The notes beneath the pieces were generated by a model that saw only the letters and a list, made by a program, of their open reading frames with translations, ran no database searches and was not told the DNA's origin. From CAZOZZ01 sp965262425 (GTDB lineage: Bacteria > Acidobacteriota > Terriglobia > 20CM-2-55-15), in the NCBI GenBank assembly GCA_965262425.1, contig OZ253536.1:1612001-1676000 (forward strand): a stretch of 64,000 bases of DNA. Direction: 5' to 3'. This document shows positions 57,025 through 64,000 of this stretch, piece after piece. Position 1 is the stretch's first letter. Each line of letters opens with the position of its first letter. A program made the position numbers and the translations under genes.

Positions 57025-58527
57025 CTAAGATGGGTCGATCCAGATCTGGTTCAGGAATTCATAGTCACCCGTCGGCGACAGCTTCATTCCCTGAATCCTC
57101 GTGTTAAAGACACACACGGTGTTGGGGTACCAGAGGCTGACATAGGGGAGGTCCCGGGCAATCGTCTGCTGCACCAGGGCATAGTATTCCTTCCGTTTTT
57201 CCTGATCGACTTCGCGCCGGGCCAGCTCCACCCAATTGTCGATGTCCGGGTTTGAATAGCGGCCACGGTTTCGCCCGTTTGGCGGCACCATTTCCGAGTG
57301 GAAGATACTGTTGAAGATGTCCGGGTCGTTGTTGCCGCCAATCCAGCGCAGGGAATATATCTGGAAATTTCCGGCAAGGACATCGGCGAAGAACGTCCCG
57401 AACTCGTTGGACCGGATTTCCATGCTGATTCCAACGTCCTTCAGCTGCTGTTGGAGGACGGTGGCGACCAGGAGGCCGGTTTCGTCGGTCGAAGTCCTGT
57501 AGGTGAAAGACAGATCGTCGTAACCCGCCTCCCTGAGCAGTTCCCGGGCGCGGTCCGGATCGTAGTCGTAACGATCCACGCCATCGAAATAGGCCCAGTT
57601 TTCCGGCGGCAGCACCGATTCGGCCCGACGCGCCTGGTTTCTGAGGAGGTCTCGAATGATTGATTCGCGATCGACCGCATGGGCGATGGCGCGCCGCACG
57701 TTCACGTTGGCGAACACCGGATCCTCGAGGTTGAAGGCGAGGTACTGGAAGTTGGTCCCATCTTCGTTCATCACTGCCAGTTCCGCTTCATCACCGAGAG
57801 CCTCGACCATGTCGGGTGGTAAAACGTTCAAGGCGATGTCGACTGTTCCTTTTCTCAATTCCAGCCCCCGGACGATGGCTTCGGGGACGATCTTGAAACG
57901 CACGGCCTCAATCCGGGGTTGTACGCCGTAGTAATCCGGGTTGCTTCGGAGAAAGACTTCTTCGTCCCGTCGGTAGTGCTCGAAGACGAACGGGCCCGAC
58001 CCGATCGGGTGTTGGGCGAGTTCGGAGCCCGCCCCTTCCGGCACAATGCCGATTGCGCCTGAAGTCAGGTTCCACAAGAATGGGGCAAACGGCTCCTTCA
58101 GGCTGAAACGCACCGTAAGGTCGTCCACCGCTTCGATTTCCTCGACGAGCAGGTAGGTGCCCAGCTTGGGCGTCTCGACCGAGCGATCAAGGATGGAACG
58201 AAACGTGTAGATAACGTCCCGCGCCGTCAAAAGGCGTCCATCGTGAAAGCGGACCCCCCTGCGAAGATGGAAGATGTAGGTTGTGGGATCGGGTATGTCC
58301 CAGCTTTCGGCCAGATCCGGAACAATCGCCGACGATTCGTCGCGACGGACCAGGGAACTGAAGATCAGTGACGCTATTCGCTCCGAGGAGGCGTCCAACC
58401 CGATCCGTGGATCCAGGTTCAACGGGGGGTTCTCTATCGCAAGCGTGACAACGTCGGGCACCGGGGGCGCCGCACAACCTGACACGAGAACGATCAGGAG
58501 GGCTGTGAGTAGAGAACGAAAAATCAC
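57025..58527 (-). CDS. ABC transporter solute-binding lipoprotein, family 5 (peptide/nickel type)
   Basis: The 500-residue protein has a lipobox (LLIVLVSGCAAPP) and the SBP_bac_5 domain: LDPRIGLDASSERIASLIFSSLV, LAESWDIPDPTTYIFHLRRGVRFHDG, GSGPFVFEHY and FANVNVRRAIAHAVDRESI. Such proteins bring oligopeptides, nickel or related solutes to an ABC permease. No permease or ATPase gene lies nearby, so it is an orphan, or works with a distant operon. Confidence 0.92.
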   Translation of the reverse strand: MIFRSLLTALLIVLVSGCAAPPVPDVVTLAIENPPLNLDPRIGLDASSERIASLIFSSLVRRDESSAIVPDLAESWDIPDPTTYIFHLRRGVRFHDGRLLTARDVIYTFRSILDRSVETPKLGTYLLVEEIEAVDDLTVRFSLKEPFAPFLWNLTSGAIGIVPEGAGSELAQHPIGSGPFVFEHYRRDEEVFLRSNPDYYGVQPRIEAVRFKIVPEAIVRGLELRKGTVDIALNVLPPDMVEALGDEAELAVMNEDGTNFQYLAFNLEDPVFANVNVRRAIAHAVDRESIIRDLLRNQARRAESVLPPENWAYFDGVDRYDYDPDRARELLREAGYDDLSFTYRTSTDETGLLVATVLQQQLKDVGISMEIRSNEFGTFFADVLAGNFQIYSLRWIGGNNDPDIFNSIFHSEMVPPNGRNRGRYSNPDIDNWVELARREVDQEKRKEYYALVQQTIARDLPYVSLWYPNTVCVFNTRIQGMKLSPTGDYEFLNQIWIDPS

Positions 58528-58587
58528 AGTGTCAGAGTATCACTGCCTATGTCCGAGGCCGAATGAGAGTAGAAACTGGTGGGGACA

Positions 58588-58622
58588 GCGTGTCGGGGCG
58601 TCCCTCTTTGGGCGTCCGCGGG
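58588..58622. repeat. R3 palindrome, single arm
   Basis: GCGTGTCGGGGCGTCCCTCT followed by TTGGGCGTCCGCGGGA repeats one arm of the R3 elements at 12238 and 42271, with its small internal stem GGGGCGTCCC/GGGCGTCC, but has no partner arm. It lies in the 160-bp gap 58528-58687, otherwise empty. Confidence 0.55.
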
Positions 58623-58687
58623 AATGACGAACTTGACCGTCCTGCTCTTCACCTCTGAGCCTGTCCTGACGGCGTATTCAGGGATGA

Positions 58688-59782
58688 CTAACGGGCTGGT
58701 ACTTTTTCGACCGTGGCGATGGAGTCTCTGAGTTTTACGATCTGACGGCTGAGGCGGGCCTTCATGTGCGGCCGATAACGGAGGGGTGCGAACTCGATGC
58801 GGTGCTTTCGGTCGAGAATGCGTTCGACGGACTCATCGACCCGTTGCCTTACTTTGGCTTCCGAACGGGCAGTGCTTACGAGGTGGTCGAATGCGTCTTT
58901 GAGAAGGGGCGTGGTCTGGGAGAACAGGAACATGTCGTTGCCCGCATCCAGCGCGCGGAGGAATGTGGCCGTCGTCAGACCGGTGGAAGTGACCGCGCCC
59001 ATCGTGAGGTCGCCCGTCAAGATCACGCCTTCAAAACCGACGGTTTTGCGCAACAGCCCGTCGACGACCCGGTTGGAAAGGGAAGCGGGCACCGGCCGGA
59101 TGTCTCCCAGGCCGGGGTAATGGCCGTTCGACACCATGATCAGGTCGAGTTCGCCGGCCAGGGAGTCGAAGGGCACAACGTCCTCGACGAGGATCTCACG
59201 CCGGGTCCGTTCGACGCGTGGCAGAACGAAGTGTGGGTCCCGCGCTGCACCGCCGAGGCCGGGAAAATGTCCCCCGCACGAAAGGATCTTCTTTCGGCGG
59301 AATTCGTCCAGAACGACCCGGCCGAGGCGGGCGACTTCGGCCGCGGCGGCGCCCATCGTCCGGTGTCGCACGATGGACTGAGGCAACCCGAGGTCCAGTA
59401 CGGGGGCCAGGTTCATGTTGAAGCCCGCAGCTTCGAGCTCGGCGGCGATCAACCGTGCTCCGGACCTCACCGCCGCCGTTCCCTGGTCGGCAAGTTCGGC
59501 AACGGATGGAATCGGCGCGATGACGTGTTTGAGACGGTCCAGCGCGCCGCCTTCGTGGTTGATGGCCAGAAATAGAGGAAGGTCGGCCTCGCCCTGGAGC
59601 CGGAGGTTGAGATTGTATATCTGATCCAGGCTCTCGATGTTTCTCTGAACAAGCAGGAAGCCGCCCGGACGGACGTGCTTGAGAATGCCGGTGGATTCGG
59701 CATCGGGTTCGGTCCCCTGGAAGCCGACAAAAAACAGCTGGCCGACTTTTTCTTCCAGTGTCAGTCGCGCGATATCTTTCAT
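58688..59782 (-). CDS. Glycoside hydrolase family 3 protein, NagZ-like but divergent
   Basis: The 364-residue cytoplasmic protein follows NagZ in layout (beta-N-acetylglucosaminidase of murein recycling). The nucleophile Asp is in TGDLTM (258), the acid/base pair in ARDPH (Asp 182, His 184). Substrate-binding motifs differ: NHEGG (75-79) where NagZ has DQEGG, and GHFPGLG (171-177) where it has KHFPGHG. Loss of the Lys and of the first Asp suggests altered sugar recognition. No signal peptide. It precedes mutS's stop by 75 bp on the same strand. Confidence 0.85.
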   Translation of the reverse strand: MKDIARLTLEEKVGQLFFVGFQGTEPDAESTGILKHVRPGGFLLVQRNIESLDQIYNLNLRLQGEADLPLFLAINHEGGALDRLKHVIAPIPSVAELADQGTAAVRSGARLIAAELEAAGFNMNLAPVLDLGLPQSIVRHRTMGAAAAEVARLGRVVLDEFRRKKILSCGGHFPGLGGAARDPHFVLPRVERTRREILVEDVVPFDSLAGELDLIMVSNGHYPGLGDIRPVPASLSNRVVDGLLRKTVGFEGVILTGDLTMGAVTSTGLTTATFLRALDAGNDMFLFSQTTPLLKDAFDHLVSTARSEAKVRQRVDESVERILDRKHRIEFAPLRYRPHMKARLSRQIVKLRDSIATVEKVPAR

Positions 59783-59857
59783 GTGCTAAGGCACCGACAA
59801 CGATCCCCCTGCCGCCCTGTCCGGATTTAACCGGAACAGTGCCGGGAGACTCCTCGC

Positions 59858-62473
59858 TCAGCTCTGGTCCAACTTGGCTCGCAGCTCGGCCAGAATCTGG
59901 AGGGCTTCAAATGGCGCCACATGATCCAGATCCAGCTCGCGCACGCGAGTCCTCAACTCTTCCTCCTCGGGAGAAAAGAGCGAGAGCTGATTGATAACAA
60001 TACGTTTCTTACGTCTGGCTCGAAGTGTCAAATTATCCGACAACTCGTGCTCGGTGTCTTCATGTTTTTTCAGAATCTCTCGCGCGCGTCCGATCACGGA
60101 GGCTGGAATTCCGGCCATCCGGGCCACTTCGATGCCGTAGCTGCGGGACGCCGCCCCGGCTTCGACCTTGCGCAGGAAGATAATCCGGTTGTCGACTTCC
60201 TTGACTGTCAGATGGAAGTTCTGAATGCCCGGAAGCAGGTCCGCCAGCTCGGTCAGCTCATGGTAATGTGTTGCAAACAAAGTCTTTGCGTGGATATGGG
60301 ACTGAATGTGTTCGACTACCGCCCAGGCGATCGACAGGCCGTCAAAGGTGGCCGTGCCCCGGCCCACTTCATCGAGGATGACCAGGCTCTTCGCCGTGGC
60401 CGAGTTCAAGATGATGGCGGCTTCGGTCATCTCCACCATGAAAGTCGACCGACCGCGCGCCAGGTTGTCAGAAGCCCCGATACGCGTAAAAACGCGATCG
60501 ATGACTGGAAAGCGGACCAGCTGAGCGGGGACGAAGGATCCCATCTGGGCCAGTATGACGATCAACGCGTTCTGGCGGAGGAACGTCGATTTGCCTCCCA
60601 TGTTCGGCCCCGTGATGATCTGGATCCGGTTGTCGGCATCGTTCAAGAACAGATCGTTCGGGACAAAGCGTTCCGCGCGGTGGTCCTCGGCCAACGCCTC
60701 CAGAACGACGTGTCGGCCCTTGCGAATCAGGAGGGCGGTGTCGGAGGAGATTTCCGGCCTGGAATAGCCGAATTTGCGGGCCAGGAGGGCGAAACCCGAC
60801 AGGACGTCGCACTGGGCCACGACGGATGCAGACTTGCGAATCCGGGAGGAGCCGGCGGCGATTCGGGCCCGGACGTTTTCAAAGAGTTCTTTCTCCAGGG
60901 TCGTGATCCTTTCCTCGGCCGTCAGGATCTTCTCTTCGTATTCCTTGAGTTCCTGCGTGATGAATCTCTCGGCTCCGACCAGGGTCTGCTTTCGAACGTA
61001 GTCGTCGGGAGCAAGGTGCAGGTTGGCCCTGGAGATCTCGATGTAGTACCCGAAGACCCTGTTGAATCGGACCTTCAGTGATCCGATTCCGGTCCGTTCT
61101 TTCTCTCGTTTTTCGAGAGCCGCCAGGTAGGACTTGCTGTTCCGTGAGATCTGTCGCAGTTCGTCCAGAGGTTCGTCGTAACCGTCCCGGATAACCCCAC
61201 CATCTGCCAGGGTGAGGGCCGGTTCGTCCTTGATGGCCTCGGAGAGAAGACCGTGGAGGTCTTCGAGCAAGTCCAGTTCTTCGAAAAGCTGACCGAAACG
61301 CGAGGCCTCCGACCGGTCCAGCAGGGCGCCGATGCCGGGCAATCTACCAAACGAATTTCGGAGGGCGACCAACTCTCTTGGTGTCGTCGTCCCGACGGTG
61401 ACCTTGCTGAGCAACCTTTCGATGTCGGAAATACCATCCAGGCTGTTCCTGAATTCTTCGAGCCGGGCGCTCGAAGAGACCAGTTCGCCCACCGCGTCCT
61501 GCCGCAGGACGATCTCAGAGGGTGTGATTGAGGGACGCAGCAGCCAGCTCCGTACGAGGCGGGCTCCCATACCCGTGGACGTACGGTCGATCACGCCAAG
61601 CAGCGTCTCGCTTCGTGCGCCGCTGGCGGACTCCACCAGCTCGAGGTTTCGAATCGACGACGCGTCGAGGATCATGTAGTCGGCCGACTCGCTGCAGGTC
61701 AAGCTCGTGATGTGTTCGAGGCCGGTCTTCTGGGTTCTGCGTGCGTAGTGGATCAGGGCTCCCGCCGCGCCGACGGCCAGAGGCTTGTCGGTGCAGCCAA
61801 AGCCCGTCAGGTCTGTCGTAGCAAATTGATCCCGCAAGATCCGGGTGGCGGCATCTTCGTCGAAGATCCATTCGTCCAGGGGCGTCCGCACACAGCCATC
61901 GAGACTCGGCAAACCGGCTTCGCCGTCTCTGGGGAAGACGACCTCACGAGGGCTGAAGTGCTCGACATCGAGGAACAGTTGATCCCATCGATCGGGCGCG
62001 TCCGATTCGGATATTCGAAACTCCCCTGTCGAGACGTCGAGAAAAGCCGTGCCGAGGGAGCCCTCACGGTCGACGAGGGCAAGGAGGTAATTGTTTTTTC
62101 CCGGCGTCAGGACGGTCATGTCCGTGACGGTCCCTGGCGTGATGATGCGGGATATCTCTCTCGGGACCAGCTTCACGCCTTTCCGGGGTGGGGCGGTCTG
62201 GTCGCAGATCGCGACCTTGTGTCCTTTTCCGAGGAGTCGCGCGATGTAGCCTTCGGCCGCATGATATGGAACCCCACACATCGGCACCGGGGATCCGCTG
62301 TCCTTGTGACGTGCCGTCAAGGTGATCTCAAGGTCTCGGGACGCCGTGACCGCATCGTCATAGAACATTTCGTAAAAATCCCCAAGGCGGAACAGCAGAA
62401 GCGTGTCCGGCACCTCCTCCTTGATGGAGAAGTACTGCCGCATCATCGGAGAAGGTTCCTTGTCTTTGGGCAT
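59858..62473 (-). CDS. mutS: DNA mismatch repair protein MutS
   Basis: ATG 62473 (MPKDKEPSPMMRQYFSIKEEVPD) gives 871 residues. The mismatch-contact motif LGDFYEMF (about 30) and the connector and lever domains are followed by the ABC-type ATPase with Walker A GPNMGGKSTFLRQ (about 620), VILDEVGRGTATFDGLS and FATHYHEL. The C-terminal tail carries a basic region and a final helix for tetramerisation. The open frame extends into element M2 upstream but without a better start. Confidence 0.97.
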   Translation of the reverse strand: MPKDKEPSPMMRQYFSIKEEVPDTLLLFRLGDFYEMFYDDAVTASRDLEITLTARHKDSGSPVPMCGVPYHAAEGYIARLLGKGHKVAICDQTAPPRKGVKLVPREISRIITPGTVTDMTVLTPGKNNYLLALVDREGSLGTAFLDVSTGEFRISESDAPDRWDQLFLDVEHFSPREVVFPRDGEAGLPSLDGCVRTPLDEWIFDEDAATRILRDQFATTDLTGFGCTDKPLAVGAAGALIHYARRTQKTGLEHITSLTCSESADYMILDASSIRNLELVESASGARSETLLGVIDRTSTGMGARLVRSWLLRPSITPSEIVLRQDAVGELVSSSARLEEFRNSLDGISDIERLLSKVTVGTTTPRELVALRNSFGRLPGIGALLDRSEASRFGQLFEELDLLEDLHGLLSEAIKDEPALTLADGGVIRDGYDEPLDELRQISRNSKSYLAALEKREKERTGIGSLKVRFNRVFGYYIEISRANLHLAPDDYVRKQTLVGAERFITQELKEYEEKILTAEERITTLEKELFENVRARIAAGSSRIRKSASVVAQCDVLSGFALLARKFGYSRPEISSDTALLIRKGRHVVLEALAEDHRAERFVPNDLFLNDADNRIQIITGPNMGGKSTFLRQNALIVILAQMGSFVPAQLVRFPVIDRVFTRIGASDNLARGRSTFMVEMTEAAIILNSATAKSLVILDEVGRGTATFDGLSIAWAVVEHIQSHIHAKTLFATHYHELTELADLLPGIQNFHLTVKEVDNRIIFLRKVEAGAASRSYGIEVARMAGIPASVIGRAREILKKHEDTEHELSDNLTLRARRKKRIVINQLSLFSPEEEELRTRVRELDLDHVAPFEALQILAELRAKLDQS

Positions 62474-62516
62474 GGAGTCTCTACGGTACCTCTGACGATT
62501 CACCACAGGCTGTCTA

Positions 62517-62785
62517 GTGTCCTCGGTCCGAAATACGGTCACTATCTCCGATGGATGTTGCCGGACACAGGATAGACTATGAATCGATCAACAAAAGTGT
62601 GTGCACTTGGGTCGTGTCGGCACTCACAACCAGCAACATCAATCGGCCCTACGGGTTCGGGCGGAACGGCACCGTCTTTGGAGTCGCTCCTCCTCGAAAT
62701 GAAGAGCATTGGCTCGTCGTCGCTCCTCCAAATCCAGCACCGTTGCGCTCCGAAACATAGCAACCGTATTTCGGACCGAGGACAC
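62517..62785. mobile_element. MITE-like element M2, shares core with M1
   Basis: The left end GTGTCCTCGGTCCGAAATAC (to 62542) and the right end (62763-62785) are inverted copies with a few mismatches at the inner edge; TA precedes the left end (62515-62516), TG follows the right. GATGTTGC (62554-62561) pairs with GCAACATC (62633-62640) around a 71-nt loop; the stem differs from M1 by a compensated base pair. The core AATCGGCCCTACGGGTTCGG onward (62641-62756) is about 85% identical to M1. It lies between divergent mutS and tsaB. The gap 62786-62886 holds no gene. Confidence 0.8.
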
Positions 62786-62886
62786 TGGAATCATACGGCA
62801 TGCCAAGGCATGTCGGGTCCCATTCAGGTCTTTCGCCTTTTGGATTCTCCCATCCGGGCTGGTTCGCGTAAGATTCTATCCGGAAC

Positions 62887-63546
62887 GTGATAATGAACGT
62901 GCTTGCCGCAGATACCAGTTCCGACCATGGAAGCGTTGCCGTCACCGCGGACGGTGAGCCCTTGGGTGAAGTGCGTCTCATCTCTTCGATCCAGCATTCA
63001 GAGCGGCTGTTTCGGTCGATCGAGTTTCTCTTCGAACACGTCGACTTGACGCTTGACGACATCGATTTGTTTGCTGCCGCCCGCGGACCGGGTTCGTTTA
63101 CCGGATTGCGCGTCGGTTTGGCTGCCATGGCAGGATTCGCGTTTGCGAACAACAAACCCAGTGCAGGCATTTCGACCCTGGCGGCCGTCGCGTGGCAGGT
63201 GGGTCGGACCGATTCTTCGATCGCCCCTGTACTCGATGCACGTCGTGGAGAGATTTATACAGCGTTGTTCCGGCGAGAAGGCGAAGCACTTGTTGAACTT
63301 CACCCTGCCGCCGTGCTAAAACCCGCCCAATGGCTTTCCATTTTGCCGGAAAGCGAGATCTCTTTTTGCGGAAACGGATTGATGAAGTATCGGTCCATGT
63401 TCGACGGTAAAGCGAACTCGAAGGTCGTACCTTCGGACCCGTACCTTGCAGTGACCATTGCGCGGATGGTGATGACATCGAATAGGCAGGATCTGGACCC
63501 TTTCTACATCCGCAAGTCCGATGCGGAAGCAGGAAAGGAGATCTGA
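62887..63546 (+). CDS. tsaB: tRNA t6A synthesis protein TsaB
   Basis: TsaB is the partner of the TsaD/TsaE complex that transfers threonylcarbamoyl to A37 of tRNA. The 219-residue actin-fold protein has VLAADTSSDHGSVAV, the family block AARGPGSFTGLRVGLAAMAGFA and VLDARRGEIYTALF. MIMN offers two in-frame ATGs. The rimI gene starts 1 bp after its stop codon (ATCTGACATG), the usual tsaB-rimI pair. Confidence 0.94.
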   Translation: MIMNVLAADTSSDHGSVAVTADGEPLGEVRLISSIQHSERLFRSIEFLFEHVDLTLDDIDLFAAARGPGSFTGLRVGLAAMAGFAFANNKPSAGISTLAAVAWQVGRTDSSIAPVLDARRGEIYTALFRREGEALVELHPAAVLKPAQWLSILPESEISFCGNGLMKYRSMFDGKANSKVVPSDPYLAVTIARMVMTSNRQDLDPFYIRKSDAEAGKEI

Positions 63547-63547
63547 C

Positions 63548-64000
63548 ATGAAAGCGGTGTCGGTCAAGGTCCGGGGAGCCCGCAGGGAAGACATCGATCG
63601 AATCGTCGAGATCGAACGCTCCTGGGTCCACCTGTCTCACTGGTCGATCGACGCGTACCGGCGCCTCGTCAATGAGGATAGTTTTACCTCCAGTTTGGTC
63701 GCCGAATCCGAAGACCCGGACGGGAGCTTGTCCATTGTAGGTTTTGTGATCTTCCACCTGGCGGAGAACATGTCTGAAATCTACAACATCGCAGTGGACG
63801 AGGGCCACGCCCGCTCCGGCATCGGAACGTTCCTCCTGCAGGCCGTCATCGAGGCCGTCCTTGTGGATGGAGCACGTAAACTCATGCTGGAAGTTCGGAA
63901 GTCGAACGCGGGTGCCATCAAATTCTACCGGCGATTCAAGTTCAGGATCGTGGGCGAACGGACGGACTATTACTCCAACCCGGTCGAGGATGCGTTCGTA
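63548..64000 (+). CDS. rimI: Ribosomal protein alanine acetyltransferase RimI-like (cut by window edge)
   Basis: 151 codons are visible. This GNAT protein shows RGARREDIDRIVEIERSW at the N-terminus, motif A YNIAVDEGHARSGIGTFLL with the RxxGxG acetyl-CoA loop, and the RKSNAGAIKFYRRFKFRIVGERTDYY block that marks RimI. The last few residues lie beyond the window. RimI acetylates the N-terminus of ribosomal protein S18 in E. coli. Confidence 0.92.
   Translation, partial: MKAVSVKVRGARREDIDRIVEIERSWVHLSHWSIDAYRRLVNEDSFTSSLVAESEDPDGSLSIVGFVIFHLAENMSEIYNIAVDEGHARSGIGTFLLQAVIEAVLVDGARKLMLEVRKSNAGAIKFYRRFKFRIVGERTDYYSNPVEDAFV

Noticed and set aside
59921..61081. 386-codon plus-strand frame over mutS
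   Set aside because: Shadow of mutS; composition typical of antisense frames.

Overview
The window (about 58% GC by eye, densely packed, short intergenic gaps) looks like a chromosome segment of a member of the Acidobacteriota. The best single pointer is the secreted von Willebrand protein at 12364-13272, which has the layout of the 'VWFA-related Acidobacterial domain' family. The Gram-negative envelope genes, the secreted amidohydrolase cluster, DUF6677- and DUF6941-like proteins and a Ku protein agree with that. The assignment is inference; there is no rRNA in the window.

Layout. 1-5.2 kb: the 5' end of gcvT, an intact ISL3-family insertion sequence with an 8-bp target duplication, a lipoprotein amidohydrolase, a hydroxyacid dehydrogenase pseudogene and an LD-carboxypeptidase. 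5.2-10.5 kb: mpl, an M61 peptidase, a DUF6941-like protein, an alanyl-tRNA editing protein and a DJ-1/PfpI protein without its usual nucleophile. 10.6-11.3 kb: a small graveyard of gene fragments. 11.5-19.3 kb: map, the VWA protein, two overlapping amidohydrolase genes (one with two domains), tRNA-Ala(CGC), a YtxH protein and an M28 peptidase. 19.5-24.5 kb: tatAC, ctpA, aroB, menG/ubiE. 24.6-29.3 kb: pseudopilin genes (pilW-, pilV- and fimT-like), an IS630-family element, the prepilin peptidase and a glycosyltransferase. 29.4-34.5 kb: truA and uppS-cdsA-dxr-rseP (isoprenoid carrier, phospholipid, MEP pathway, site-2 protease). 34.7-39.6 kb: fur, pdxA, hfq, holB-tmk-thiI. 39.8-42.2 kb: ku and a tight operon yggS-DUF167-DUF6677-small membrane protein. 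42.7-47.6 kb: an M29-like protein and hemD-hemC-hemA-ccsA. 47.6-55.9 kb: an M50 peptidase, trpS-scpA-scpB-rluB-hisC-CoA-binding protein, rarA, a SpoU methyltransferase and tsaC. 56-64 kb: a broken DUF218 gene, an ABC solute-binding lipoprotein, a divergent GH3/NagZ protein, mutS, tsaB and the start of rimI.

Most of the gene content is housekeeping. The unusual part is the intergenic DNA, which carries at least five families of palindromic repeats. (i) R1: four 86-202 bp elements with termini TAGGAGCCTGCGCGGCAG, each between two co-directional genes, twice supplying the stop codon of the gene before. (ii) A 288-bp element at 55986-56273 with 33-bp terminal inverted repeats and several nested internal helices; it starts with the same TAGGAGCC and sits in the same position between genes. 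(iii) Two ~270-bp elements (42427, 62517) that share a core but have different terminal inverted repeats, each self-complementary, plus an internal hairpin with a compensatory base-pair change and a loop of constant length but unrelated sequence. Their ends resemble those of the IS630 element in the same window. (iv) GCGCAGAG-rich and ACGAAG-rich hairpins between convergent genes and at gene ends. (v) GTGTCGGGG-type palindromes. These structured families are the strongest candidates for something undescribed.
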